Shown here piece after piece: positions 1 through 12,424 of a DNA stretch of 64,000 nt. Position 1 is the stretch's first letter; each line of letters starts with the position of its first letter. The stretch spans positions 1,697,594-1,761,593 of the forward strand of contig OY848919.1 in NCBI GenBank assembly GCA_963693285.1. Direction: 5' to 3'. Made by a program: the position numbers and the translations under genes. The DNA comes from Xestospongia muta (taxonomy: Eukaryota; Porifera; Demospongiae; Haplosclerida; Petrosiidae). The notes below the pieces were generated by a model. The model ran no database searches, was not told where the DNA came from, and saw only the letters and a program-made list of their open reading frames with translations.

Positions 1-99
1 TTTGTTAAGAGATATGCCATCCTCCTAATTATATTGTTATTTAAAGTTTTCGTATGTACATCAGAAAACATTTAGTAACTATTAAAGTTCTTCAATCAA

Positions 100-1005
100 A
101 TGAAAAATGCTGAAAATTTTATTGTTGCTGAGCTATTAAGGTGTACAGTTGATCGTATTAATCATATTCAGTCCAGACTATTGCAAAAGTAAGTGGGGTG
201 TCTCCGTCTAGCAAAAACAAAAAATGTTGAAACATTTATTTTTGCTAAGCTATTAAGGTGTACAGTGGATCGTATTAATCATATTCACATGTATTTCGTG
301 AACACAAATGCAGTCGAGACCATTTCAAGAGTAGGTGGGGTGTCTCCGCCCAGAAAAAACGTAAATGTTGAAAAATTTATTTTTACTGAGCTATTAAGGT
401 GTACGTTGATCGTATTAATCATATTCACATGTAATTTATAAAGACAAATCCAGTCGAGACCATTGCAAGAGTAGGTGGGGTGTCTCCACCCAGCAAAAAC
501 GAAAAATGTTGAAAAATTTATTTTTGCTGAGCTATTAAGGTGTACAGTGGATTGTATTAATCATGTTCACATGTAATTTGTGATCACAAATGCAGTCGAG
601 ACCATTGCAAGAGTAGGTGGGGTGTCTCCGCCCAGCAAAAACGAAAAATGTTCAAAAATTTATTTTTGCTGAGCTAATAAGGTGTACAGTGGATCGTATT
701 AATCATATTCACATGTAATTTCTAAAGACAAATGCAGTTGAGACCATTTCAAGAGTAGGTGGGGGGTCTCTGCCCAACAAAAATGAAAAAGGTTGAAAAA
801 TTTATTTTTGCTGAGCTGTTAAAGTGTACAGTTGATTGTATTAATCATATTCACATGTATTTTGTGAACATAAATGCAGTCGAGACCATTGCAAGAGTAG
901 GTGGGGTGTCTCCGCCCAGCAAAAACGAAAAATGTTGAAAAATTTATTTTTGCTGAGCTGTTAAAGTGTATAGCTGATCGTATTAATCATATTCACATGT
1001 GCTAT
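100..1005. repeat. 141-bp tandem repeat array, about 7 copies
   Basis: A unit of 141-142 bp recurs; its AGCTATTAAGG-like segment starts near 131, 248, 389, 530, 672, 814 and 956. The first interval is shorter because that copy has an internal deletion. Each unit has a GGGGTGTCTCC stretch and an AAAAATTTATTTTTGCT stretch. Small open frames inside it are a by-product of the repeat. No transposon ends are visible. The array may extend left of the window. Confidence 0.9.
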
Positions 1006-1010
1006 TTGCT

Positions 1011-2317
1011 ATTAAAATATCTAGATCTAGCTGTATTTTGGGGCATGTACGCTCAGTCTAGCATAGCCTGACCCCTCCCACCCTAGGAGAAAGGTCTGGT
1101 CAAACTAATAAACTGATTTGTCTGTGTCCAGATATAAATATCCCATTGAACTACTGCCATATAACAATACTTACCATCCCTCATACTTATTGCTAGGTAG
1201 TCCATATAAAATAGCAAGGCTATAGTGAAGGCTTGAGGCTATGACTACTTCTTTATAATATAAGTCAGCAATATCTATACTCACTCAGGATTTAGCATGT
1301 ATTTCATGTTCTTACAATCCTCACAAAGCATTGATCAAACTCATCACAATTGATTAGGAGGTAATAAAACATCATTTGGCAGTTGGATGTTCATATCTGG
1401 ACACCAGAGACAAGTTATCTACTGATTTAAATGAAAACATCTCCTTTGTAGGTGTAGGGATAGATATACGAGTCTCAGGTTAGTCGTTCGTTTTGTACTA
1501 GATCCAGGACTTACCTTCATTTACTCAGTACTTGGAGTGAGACATAGCTGGCACAGCTGACCTGATTGCCATATTCTCAGTTCATACATTATATACCAAA
1601 CCTAGAAGTAAGCCAAGGATATTTTCATATTCATATGTAAGCAAATTCAAAACACAAACCTTCTTTCACGTCCAACCACTGCTTCCAGCCTCACATTCGA
1701 GGCTCGAGCCTCACATTCCAAATGATCCAATTGTGAGTAGGTGTTTGGAATGTCTATGATGTGGTTTTCTTAGGAATGTGAGGCTCAGGAATGTGAGGCT
1801 AACTTCAACTAAGTTAACTGGTACGTAAACAATTAGGTGGGGCTCAGATTTATTATTTTCATAGTTGGCTCACTACTGAGCATGCGCAACTCTGCATCTT
1901 AAAACCACGTGGAAATTTCAGCTTCTTTAGGGCTTATTTTAAAACTTGTTATTAAAATATTAAAGCTTATGATTTATTCCTGGTGTTGTTATAATTTTTT
2001 TACTAACAAATTAATGATAAAGACACTCAATTTCAGATATTAGGTCCTCGAAAAATTTGTACAGATGTTCTTAAATTAAAAAAACATTTCCACATGTCAT
2101 AGTCTTGACATTGTTGATTTAGCTATGAAAGGTGGCTAGTAAGGCAGTTAATATACTTACTATTGACATATATTCTTTGTTTCCATGCAGCATGCTTAGA
2201 TACTATTAGGATCTCCTATCTCAATCTATATATAACATGGAAAAGAGTGGAGAATATAGTCAAATTATTGGATTGTATTAGTATAGATACTGAACAGAGA
2301 CTATATGAATGCCTTAC
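1011..2317. other. Gene-free stretch with a short inverted repeat and a promoter-like motif pair
   Basis: I see no credible exon. At about 1689-1720 the sequence GCCTCACATTC occurs twice and its complement GGAATGTGAGGC occurs twice at about 1773-1800, so this piece can fold back. At 1871-1887 and 1905-1912 lie GAGCATGCGC and CCACGTGG, the same pair found just upstream of the death-domain gene near 12450-12494. No gene start follows either side here. Confidence 0.5.
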
Positions 2318-2998
2318 CAGGGGAGTAGGAAGATGAAATTGATAGGGGGGGCACAACCCTACATGGTGATGTTAGAACAAACTATGTATTATATTTTTAT
2401 TAGTGCTTTTTAAGCATTTTTGAGTTGATGCTTTTTTCTCTGACCAGCAACATGGAAATGTTTTTTTTAATTAAATAATTAGAACAAAGATACAGTTAAA
2501 ATTGTCCAAAGTAGTTTTTACATCGTTCATTTCTTTCAGTGAATTCCTTGGCAATATCCTTATCATCTAATTTATCCATCTTATCTCTCAAAACATGCAA
2601 AAGAATGCAATGATTGAATCAAGCTTGACTCATGGAAGTCCTCAAGTTGGTCTTAATCCTTCATAAAGCAGAAAAGCTTCATTCCGTTGTTGACGTAGTT
2701 ACTGGAATGGATAGATAGATTCTAAATAACTTGTGAACTTCAGTGAGTAGGATCTTCATACTAGGCTGGTTATTAAACACCTGACACAATGTCTGAATGA
2801 GTATGACCTGCTTTATAGGAATACCGTACAATGTGTAAATTTACACATTTCTTTGCGATTCATGCTTGAGTTCACTGAATGTTGTTGTAATCAACATGGT
2901 ACAAGTTTTATATAATAATTAGAGGAGGGGCAAGCCCCCCCTGTTAAAATGTTGGGGGGGCCTAGGCCCACCTTGCCCCCTTGGTTCCTACTCCCCTG
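2318..2998. mobile_element. Non-autonomous DNA transposon, 681 bp
   Basis: The ends are exact 14-bp inverted repeats: CAGGGGAGTAGGAA at the left and its complement at the right. Both sides are flanked by the direct repeat CTTAC (2313-2317 and 2999-3003), as expected for a target-site duplication. No transposase frame is present, so it would need a helper in trans. CAGGG-type ends suggest the hAT superfamily, but hAT usually duplicates 8 bp and only 5 bp match here, so the assignment is tentative. G-runs and C-runs just inside the ends add to the inverted structure. Confidence 0.8.
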
Positions 2999-4129
2999 CT
3001 TACTACAGAGCTGGAACAAAGTATACGATGTGTTCTCCATGTATTAGCTTAATAGTTTTTAAATTAGTTTGATAAGTGAACTGTGCTAGTGTGTAGGAAC
3101 TATAAGCTTATAGTGGAGCTGTTTCATTGCTATAGTAAATTAAAGCTTTACCACCTAACCCAAACATGAACGAGATCAGAGGAGAGTGTAAATGTACTGA
3201 TGTCATATGCTATCTATTTAGTGTGACAGAAACCAGAGAACAAACTAGGAGTTATATGCACCCATTGTAAGTAGTGGACCAGTGCCTCCAGGAGTATCTT
3301 CTCATATGCATGATCACTCCAATTTTTCTTTTTTGCTTCCTCTCACAGGAAGATTAAAAAATGCTGAGTTGGTTTTAATAAGAGATGTATAAGAGATGAG
3401 ACTTGCATAGCTCAGAGATGAATAATGGTCACAGTGAAATTGACTGATCCAAATAGAGCTCATCACATGGGAATAAAGATCTTCCAATGAGAATATATGA
3501 AGTGTTATTGTAAATGACAGGGAACAACTTATTCCTAACAGTCTACAGAGTTAGACAAAGCATAAACCTTTTTGGACAGTCCTTCACACAGTTAATAAAG
3601 ACCACATTTGGAGCCAATGATTAGGAAAACATATAAGAAAGAAGAGGTGTTTTATAAGCACTATATATCAGATTGGGAGGGTGTCAGCAATGCACAATGT
3701 AATGGTAATTTGGAGCACATGTTGGGACTCCTAATATAATGGAAAGTTTATAAGTGGCTGACCATATAAATGTTCAAGAAGAGATATTTCAATTTTGTCA
3801 TAGAATACTAGAATTTGAGGTAGTGTGCATACTTTGTAAAGCTATATAGATGTGTCTGTCACCAACAGAAATTAAAGCAAAAAGAAGCTTGAGCTGAGGA
3901 TACTTTGTTCATTGTTCAGTTAATGCTTGAGGATAAGATAGAAAGTGGAACGACAAGGTGTATAGCTGAGTCAATTTTGTTGATAGGAAGGTGTCTAACT
4001 GTGCAGGTCATAGTAAAGTACAAGTTTGTGCAGACTTACCAAAATCAAATATTTTTGATTTGGTGTTATTGAACTTGCACCTCCATTTATATATAGGCAC
4101 AGTCTGACACTATATTAAGCATAGTGTGA
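2999..4129. other. Gene-free stretch, nothing recognised
   Basis: AT-rich sequence with stops in all frames. No inverted ends, tandem repeat or gene homology seen. It leads directly into the retroelement relic. Confidence 0.5.
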
Positions 4130-5390
4130 GGATTGATTGGGAAGTCAGTCAGAAGGAATAAATCATCATCATTACATTAGCAGCCCAATAAGTAGATTGA
4201 ATACAAATACCAACTTAATGATGTTCCAATCGACAAATCTGATACACACTATCACAGGACAAAATCCACTGAACGACCTCGAACATGATCTCTTTACTTT
4301 ACCGACATGGATTGGTGAATTGGGAATAGAAATTCCCTCCAAGAATGCTGATAGAGAGCTGCAGTCATCTCAAAAAGTCACTTTATCCCTCAAAGATCAC
4401 ATTCTTGTTCAGGACAGAGTATAGCTATAGCATCATCTACGAACAGCTAAAAAACAAGGCCAATGTCAGTAAAGACAACAAAAGGAGGTACCAAGAGGAA
4501 GCAGATAAGGTCTTCCAACAACTGCCAGATGGGTTTGAAAGGCCGTGGATTTGGCAAAGGTGAAAGGAGCTTCTACTTGGCTTACCGTTCTAACCATCAC
4601 AGAGCATGGCTTCACACTACATAAGTCTGCTTTTCATGATGCTCTGGCCCTACATTATGGCTGGACACCATCCCATCCACCCTCTAAATGTGAATGTGGT
4701 AACACATTTAATGTAGAGCATGCATTCTCCTGTGCAAATAGTGGCTTTCCATCACTCAGACACAATAAGATCTGAGACATCACAGCCTCCCTGCTCACAG
4801 AAGTATGTTATGAAGTATGTGTTGAACCCGATTTACAACCAGTGACATCCGACCAACTCAATGGTGCCTCAGCCAACAGTCAGGATGGTGCGAGGTTGAA
4901 TGTGTTGGCCAATGGAGTCTGGAGTGGTAGATTTTAGAAGACCTTTTTCTATGTGAGAATGTTTAACCCCTTGCTCCCTCTAACAGAAACCAGACACCGG
5001 CAGCAATGTACAGGAAGCATAAACTTGAGAAGAAGCGGGCCTATCAGCAGCGGATACAAAAAATGGAGCACTCCTCTTTTACTCCCCTTGTTCTTTCAGC
5101 CACAGGAGGCATGGGCAAAGAAGCCACCACTTTTTATAAATGTCGAGCATAGCTGATTGCCCAGAAACGGGACTCCTCATATAGCATGACTTCGTGTTGG
5201 CTATGGTGCCACCTGAGCTATTCCCTCCTTCGCTCTTTCATACAAGCAATCAGAGGTGCCAGATCCTCTCAGAGACATGCAGCAAGGTCACATACAGCCA
5301 TTGACCTTATCACTACCGAATCACATATTCAAAATGGTTCAAACAGATTACACTCTAAACATCATCTAACTTTTATGGATGCTTTGTAAT
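4130..5390 (+). pseudogene. Decayed retroelement coding relic (region downstream of a reverse transcriptase)
   Basis: Successive short frames on the plus strand join across frameshifts and stops (about 4137-4424, 4345-4563, 4545-4920, 4953-5156, 5186-5389) into one degraded protein-like track. Recognisable pieces include STWLTVLTITEHGF, ALHYGWTPSHPPSKCECGN with a Cys-x-Cys pair, VEHAFSC followed by FPSLRHN, and SYSLLRSFIQAIRGARSS. From memory of family sequences, these resemble the C-terminal part of retroelement polyproteins common in sponges and cnidarians; I have not searched. No reverse-transcriptase catalytic motif lies upstream, so this is a 5'-truncated, inactive copy. Confidence 0.7.
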
Positions 5391-5674
5391 GTTCAATATC
5401 ATTGAATTTCACTGTTACTTCATTAACAAGTGCTCCTTAAATCTCTGGATCTGGAGCTGATAACGTACTACCATGATGATTTATATCTTTGATTTTCTCA
5501 ATGTTATGGATGTTTGAACCTAATGACATTTCCATTTCTGAACCCTTCCTTCTGTGTCTAGAGGATACTCTTATAATTGTTCAAGTCCAGCTGATTGTTC
5601 CTCTACTAATGCTTCATTGAATTGTTTTAATAACAATACAAACTGCCAATTCTTCTGATATAGAGTTGTATCCA

Positions 5675-5915
5675 GTTCTTCCAGGAATTGAAATATTTAG
5701 TTACTTATGAGCAGATTAATAATAACTGGTAGTGTTATGTCCTCTTCCAGGAATTGAAATATTTGGTTACACAAGAGCAGATTAATAATAACTGTTAGTG
5801 TTTGTCTCCTCTTCCAGGAATTACAATATTTAGTTACATATGAGCAGCTTAATAATAACTGTTAGTGTTGTGTCCTCCTCTTCCAGGAATTACAATATTA
5901 GATTTGGTTACATGA
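5675..5915. repeat. 66-69 bp tandem repeat, about 3.5 copies
   Basis: TCTTCCAGGAATT recurs at about 5677, 5743, 5810 and 5879, each followed by AATATTTRGTTAC and GAGCAG-TTAATAATAACTG. The copies are slightly diverged. No coding potential is implied. Confidence 0.85.
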
Positions 5916-6684
5916 ATAACTATACAAACTGTAAATTTTTCTTACTACAACAGATATATATAGTAATATTAAGAACTGCTGTAGCTTATAACACAACATA
6001 TGCATCATTACACATGCATACTAAGATATGCAACCACATCACTGCCATCCACTTGCATAATTGATTGCTTATTCTGACAACACATTGCACACTAAGCCTT
6101 TATCGAGTTCTTCACTGTTATTTAGCTCATTCTAGATTGTTGGCACTTTCACCATCAGGATGATAGGATCAATACTTTTCATCAAACTAATATTATTATG
6201 TTATTGCAATAGATACATGTATATATGTACCAAACATGCACATTTGCTTGTAAATTTGTCAGAATGGTAGTGTAATAAAGCTACCACATACACACTTAGC
6301 AGAGTCCTACTAAACATGCATTTTAGCAGTGATGTGACAGTCCTTCATTTTCCTTCTCATGAATAGTCCATGTATATCAAATGTTATAGAAACTTGGGTA
6401 AATGACTTCTAAGCTCTATAAGAGTCACTACTTTTATTGTTAAAGTGTTCTGAACTGTTACCCTAAATGAGCTATGTAAAATGTAGTGAAAATATTTCTT
6501 AACAGCTTTCTTGTTTTGGAGTTATCGTTGTAGAAAAGGAATGAAGAAAAGGACATCATGTATTAGGGAGTACTATGAACACCTGCTCCATGTAGCTCTG
6601 TAGTAGAAAATGTTAGCAAAAACATGCACCACATTTCTGCATGTCAATAAAATTAATTTTTATTATTGATACAAAGAGCACCCC

Positions 6685-6687
<3 letters not shown>
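5916..6687. other. Gene-free stretch
   Basis: No supported exon or element. Small open frames here are short and lack splice context or family resemblance. Confidence 0.4.
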
Positions 6688-6756
<69 letters not shown>

Positions 6757-6761
6757 TAAAC

Positions 6762-6800
<39 letters not shown>
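6688..6800. repeat. Compound microsatellite (AAT)n then (AT)n
   Basis: A long ATA/AAT triplet run of about 65 bp is followed by an AT dinucleotide run of about 35 bp. Poly-Asn and poly-Tyr frames across it are artefacts of the repeat. Confidence 0.95.
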
Positions 6801-6802
<2 letters not shown>

Positions 6803-6944
6803 TGTAATAAAAATAAAATCACTTTTGAGTCAAATGAATACACCACCTATGAAGTAATACTATACAATACAAGTAATGGTTAATACAACAAAATATTTTT
6901 GTTAAAGATACAATTACTATATAAAGTGAAGGGTGTCATCAAAC

Positions 6945-7789
6945 TTAAGGTAAATCACCATCATTGGTTTGGGAATCAGTATCATTCAATTCATCCACAC
7001 TTTCAAAATTCCACCATGGTACAAAGATCGACATTGTGAAAACAATTGATAAACCAATTAATTCAATAATTTGAGCGATGCTGTATTTCTTAACAACGTA
7101 CCCCAATAATAGTGCATAAGTTGTCACAATTACTAACAAAAGCAATAATAAAGTGACTTGTACAAAGAGCACCTTTCGTCTTACTGAGTCAGATGCATGT
7201 TTTCCATTAGTCACCTTAAGTATTATCCAAGGTAAAACAGCTATTGTAATTGATGCCAACACCAGAAGACCTCCTGCAGCTCCAAGAGCAGTACTCCAGT
7301 CAAGTACTACCCTGAAACATCTAAGTTCAGATACAGTAACCTCATCTGAACAGTTGATATAGCTACGAGATGATGTAATTGCTCTTGATGAATAATCATA
7401 GCAGTCTATATCAGGAGCACAAGTAAATGTTACCTCAAACACAAACTTTTCCCAGAATACTCCAAGTGATAGCGCAAATATTTGCAAAATGAGAGTGGCA
7501 AGTGAATACAAGTATCTAGTAGGGACAATGAAGTTAAAGGCAATAGTTTGGGGATCTTCTTTAGTGTCATCTTTTCCTTCTTTGAACACATTTCCAAATA
7601 AATTGCGCATTAGATTATGTATATACCAGGGTTGGAGGTACTTAAAAAAAATGGCATATCGTCTTCACTTTTTTTAGCATAACAGCATGAGGCTACGCAA
7701 ATGGTACCCAGTAGGAGTAATGGCAGACATTGTAAAAATATAATTGGCCCTGTATAGAAAGAATCATAAACGTAATAACTTACTGCCAT
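6945..7789 (-). pseudogene. Multi-pass membrane protein, paralogue of the 58724-59620 gene, with a frameshift
   Basis: Read on the minus strand, the start MAVSYYVYD (ATG at 7789) lines up with the start of the intact paralogue at 58724. A hydrophobic segment follows, then the frame stops. The next frame (6945-7610 and a little upstream) continues with KYLQPWYIHN, matching KYFKPWYMHN of the paralogue. The break lies in an 8-base A run (7644-7651); one more base would restore a single frame of about 280 residues. Conserved features are a DDTKE-PQTI motif, FWEKF, a Cys-containing loop ending NCSDEV, LDWS with a Gly-rich helix, and a final PWWNF. About five helices are predicted by eye. Function unknown. 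The homopolymer break may be a real mutation or a sequencing error; the rest is well conserved, which favours error or recent loss. Confidence 0.7.
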
Positions 7790-8256
7790 TCTTTGTCCAC
7801 ACAATGCAGTTTACTCAGGAAATGTATAAAGTTGGATCCTTTACAATGCCAAGTTATACAGCTAGAACAACACCCAGTGACTAGTACTTCTGCACTAATT
7901 TCACTTCAACATACGTGTATACACTGTGTAGCTAGTCTTTTGTAATTTGTGGTATGCAATGTTTACATAGCAGTTATTATAACTGTCACATTAATTGAAG
8001 TCAAATTCATATCAATCCTCCTCTTCTGGTTATGAAATATTCAGAACAGCAGTCAAAACAGAGACAAATAGGAAAGAATTGTGAATTCACTAAACATAGT
8101 CCTAGTTAATTAGCTATAATAGTAATTGACTATAAATGTTTTAGAAGACAAAAACTGAAGTTGTTAAAGGATAATTTAATAATAGTTGATAGTTATAAAA
8201 TGTTCAAATCTATAAAACAATTGTTAGTATTAATCAAATTGAGACAAATATCTATA
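7790..8256. other. Intergenic stretch between two minus-strand genes
   Basis: Contains the promoter side of the membrane-protein gene and the 3' flank of the death-domain/LRR gene. No distinct motif could be fixed. Confidence 0.4.
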
Positions 8257-9293
8257 TTAACGAAATATATTACCATTAATGGACAAATTAATCAGTCTTT
8301 TATTTTTATGTAATACAGCAGATACTTGTTGTATGCCAAACTTTGTAATATTAGGACAATAGTCAAGACATATATTTTTTAACTTTGTATTAACTGAAAT
8401 TAAATGACAGATGTGAGGTATGTCTTTGTCTGTTATGTTATTATCATTAGACAATCTTAAAGACCTGAGTGTAGTGTTAGTACTTAGAGCATTAGCTATC
8501 ATATGATAATCATGTGATAAGAGAGGCGAAGACACAAGACGTAGGTTTGTTACACTATTATTACTCAGTACTTGTATTAGTTCATTAACACAGCGACTAT
8601 CAATAGAAGTGTTCTTTAGAACTAATCCCTTCAATGCTAGGTTTCCATTAATGTTTGTTAATACTGTTAGTAAACTGTCAGGAGATAATGAGTGCAGATT
8701 AATCCACTGTGTTCTATGGTGTTGTTCCTTTATTTGTCTCACCACTCGTTGACATTCCTTCATAGTAAGTGAGGTGAGTATAACACCATTACTAATCCAC
8801 TGAACACTTCCAATGTCTCCTATAATAAAACATACTTACTATATGACATTCTACATACACACACACTATGGATTATACACACATTCTAACATGCTCAACT
8901 ACAATTATATAGGCTGGAACTATTGCATGAAGAAGCCACCATACATTTTGTACATGTGTTACTATAGAAGCAAACATATGACAAGATAACTTGACTGTTA
9001 ATAGTACAGTGTGTAAATTAGATGAAGCTAACTTCAACTGGTATACGTACTAATGTCCTGTATTAATAGAGACTCAAATTGCAAGTATAATAGCATTTGT
9101 GAAAGAGAGTCTACAATTCAATAAATTAGATCTTTCAAAGTAATGTTCAAACATCCTCAACAAAACTTTATACTGTTATAATATATCTTTCATAACCATG
9201 TATTGTACAGTAGTATTATATCATGGATGATATTTCAATATATAAGATTCCTACTTCATGTATGTACAACAATTTTAAAATAGCTTACACTAA

Positions 9294-9487
9294 TATGGTG
9301 TGGTGTTTATTACAAAATGTTGATCCTAAATCCTAACAACTTTCTCAATTAGTATATGGAGTTTTACAATCGATATTGATCAATCGATCAATGACTGCTG
9401 TGATCAGTCGATTGTAAAACAATGTATACTAATTGAGATAGTTGTCAGGATTTAGGATCAAAATTTTGAAAACAAACGGCACACCAT
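9294..9487. mobile_element. Fold-back (MITE-like) element in an intron of the death-domain gene
   Basis: Two arms of about 85 bp are near-perfect inverted copies: both contain GTTGATCCTAAATCCT-like sequence, CAATTAGTATA and TTTTACAATCGA, in opposite orientation, around a short centre. It lies between the last two exons (8819 and 9531). No clear target duplication could be fixed, although CTAATAT occurs close to both ends. Confidence 0.8.
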
Positions 9488-9668
9488 TGACTAATATAAT
9501 GTATGATACTCAATATGTATCAGTAGTTACTTTGACTAATAGGTGACAGCATAGTGCAATCTTGTTCATCTGATGTTAATTGTGGTGTTATTGGAGATCC
9601 TATATAAAGAACATGAATCAATATACTTATTTACCACATGATACCATATAAGTTTAGACTAGACAAAG

Positions 9669-9710
9669 TGACATCACAGCACTGTATCCAGGTACAATGC
9701 TGTGATGCCA
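9669..9710. repeat. Short perfect-type hairpin
   Basis: ACATCACAGCACTGTA and TACAATGCTGTGATG form arms of about 15 bp around a short CCAGG-containing loop. It sits in an intron of the minus-strand gene. It could be a small fold-back relic; no function is implied. Confidence 0.6.
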
Positions 9711-12424
9711 GCAAACACCAAATGTTTATACTATGAACCACAAATTGCTAGTGTTAAGTATACTTATGATCCTAAAAACACTTTGAACTTATACAGTATT
9801 AACCATTACAGTATTAGTTATTGCCCAAACTCTCTGGGCTTATTGCTAATAAGCATGTGATGTCTTTGCTATGGCCTTCGATGTCACACACTGTATCAAA
9901 AATAAAGCCCTTGTGGTTGTATTAAAGATTTATATTAACCAAGAAGACAATATAAATAACAAAAGAAAGTGTGGACTCTATATTATCAACGTCAACATGC
10001 ACGAAACCAATTACTGAGAGCATACTAACTCAATCATATACCAGTGAGATCTATGTATACATCACTACTTAAATTATAAACAGAAGCAAATTAAATATGC
10101 CAAACTATCATTATGTACAAACATACTATGATAATCTTTTGCTGGTTGGTCTGTTAAATGAGTTGACTTGGAAGTCTGATCACGTAATTGTACCACCTGA
10201 GACTGTAGAGCTAAACACATTATCTGATATATAGAATATCTAGTAATTGTTTACCTATTATGTTCTCCATCAAATGACTAATCTTTTCTTCTCTTTCCAT
10301 TAACTGTAAAGTTAGTGACGTTATCTTTTCTTGTAGTATCTCAATCTCTTTTTGTTTGTCCACTAACACTTTATCAGTAACTATAGAATATAACCACATA
10401 TGGTATGCACTACTATCAGTACTATAACTCACCTTCTTTATATCTGGTCAATTTCTCTACCTCTAATGTCTTTGCCTTACTCATTCTATCCAATAGTTTC
10501 AGCTTGTCTGTTTACATGAGAACACAAATCAAATGTCCCTTAGTTAATGTACTCATACCTGATAAAGATTCAGTTGATGATTGGTCTTGTTTTTGTTCTC
10601 TGTCCATACGGATTAAAACTATATAATAATAATATAAATAAAATAAGTGAAATGGTTTCGGTCTATATTTGCTAATTATTTCACCTTCAATAAAAGACTT
10701 CATCTTGGCAATTTGTTCATCTTTATCAATTACCTCTTTTTCAAGACCTTTTACCTCCTTTACCAGACCCCTCACCTCCTAACATATCAACACACATATT
10801 ATAAGAATAGTATGAACTCATCTCATACCTTATCTCTTGTACATCCATTCCATAGTACAAAGTAGCCAATTGTCAGTTTTATTAATCCCAGCTTAATCAA
10901 CAAGTGAAGATTTTTCTCTGCTTCCATTAGTAAAATGTTCATTATAATTTGTGGTGCATAGCAGGTGATAACGATGGAGTTCCCTTTCTTTAGTTCTTTA
11001 ACAAAAATTTTGTTTGCCACATCACCAAATGCCTTCCATAACAAATCTTGTATTTCACTGAGTGTGTGTTCATCTGTATTCCAGCCCAAAACAAACTCAA
11101 TGGTATCGCATTTGAGAAGAGATGATGGACCTGTCATGAAATCCTTGTTTTCACACACATTGAGCTTGACCTCTACACAGAATTCATCAACTTCCATTTT
11201 ATAGGCTGTGATATAATTTTTGGCTTCCTTGACTTTCTAATAATTGACAATAGTCTCCAAGCAGCATATATTAATGATAGTGCATTTTTCTTCTACTGCA
11301 TCCATGACATTATCAAATGTTTGAGCTATAGCCAACTGAGGTCTTAACTCTCGGAAGCACCTTCGAAGATACTTTATGAATTCTTCCAATGAAGGTATCA
11401 CATTAGATATAAGAGGTGACACTGTATATATAAGTTCTCCCAACTTTGCTCTCATCTGATCAAAACTATATTTATACTGAGCAGGTGAAAGAACAATTTG
11501 TGTCACTCCACCTGATAAAGTTAATTAGTATATTTGAAGGTAATATGTGTTAAAAACTAACGTTCAACAGTTGATGATGCAGTACTTTGTAATTGAGTGT
11601 TATGAGCAGGGGTGTCTATGTATTAAAAATTACTGTTAATACATTGTAATTCAGATAATATCCTGTGAATACCTGATTGATAGAGATGTGTAGTTACTTG
11701 AGGAAAATTTTGGTCTATATAGAAATAAGGTGAAGATTGCACAGTTCAAGTTAACAACATGCTTACCATACTCTTTGAGTATATCTTTTGCTACACACAC
11801 TGTGTCTTCTGATTGTAGTAAGATGCTTGCAAACGCTCTTAATTTGTCAGCATTCTCAGATACTGTAGTAGATAGAGCTCTCAATGGATCCTCAGCTAAT
11901 GAACCTCCTGACTTCTCCACCTCATCAAATGTATCTTTAGATATGACTCCCTCTGTATATAATGTCTGGCTGACTTCACTTGGAAGAACGAGTTGTGAAA
12001 GAATTTCAAAATGCTTCTCTAGTATCTGATTAGGGACTTTTTTATGTACTGTTTGTCATAAGATATACAGGGAGAGAAAAAATAACATACTCTAAGCATA
12101 GTGATTGAGTTTGTTACTATACTTACATTCTGTTAATGCCTTTATATATTTCTCAGCAACTGTATTTTCTCCGATAGCTTCTTTCTGCAGTGTTTCGATA
12201 ACTTGTTGTCATGTAGCTTTGGGGTTAATACTCAACCACGATTCAAACATCTTTAATGCTTTGATATCACAGCCTTTATTAAGCTGTTCAAGGCCATCCA
12301 GGTTAGTAATATCTACTTTGAGGAGTACACCAAACTTGTACCACTTTGTATCAATTCTGACGTGCTCGCATAATTCATGAAGAGTTGGTTTTCCATTCAG
12401 AAATTGGTTGAAGAAGGTAGCCAT

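Larger units (their letters stand above)
8257..12424 (-). pseudogene. Death-domain / coiled-coil / leucine-rich-repeat gene with two in-frame stops
   Basis: Eleven exons on the minus strand keep one frame: 12424-12127, 12048-11767, 11615-11562, 11511-10829, 10778-10685, 10618-10559, 10507-10433, 10380-10255, 10210-10127, 9599-9531, 8819-8257, about 795 residues. Exon 1 is a death domain (KWYKFGVLLKVD, KALKMFESWLS, VIETLQKE). Exon 2 is helical and unassigned. Exon 4 holds a sponge-type region I cannot name, ending in an alpha/beta-like piece (SIVITCYAP, LGLIKLTIG). Exons 5-8 are Lys/Glu-rich coiled coil. The last exon has four to five ribonuclease-inhibitor-type LRRs. The design resembles cytosolic innate-immune or apoptosis adaptors (inference). 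TGA at 12209-12211 replaces an expected codon inside the death domain (CGA to TGA would explain it), and TAG at 11237-11239 interrupts exon 4. All splice sites and the downstream frame survive, so loss is recent. Confidence 0.75.

Noticed and set aside
193..441. Open frame of about 80 codons in the tandem repeat
   Set aside because: It spans repeat units and carries the repeat twice; not conserved as a frame in the other units.
6613..6857. Open frames rich in Tyr or Asn on both strands
   Set aside because: They are translations of the AAT and AT microsatellites.
11237..12211. Stop codon reassignment as explanation for the two in-frame stops
   Set aside because: Both TGA and TAG are involved in a single gene, while the SRCR genes end normally; mutation is simpler.
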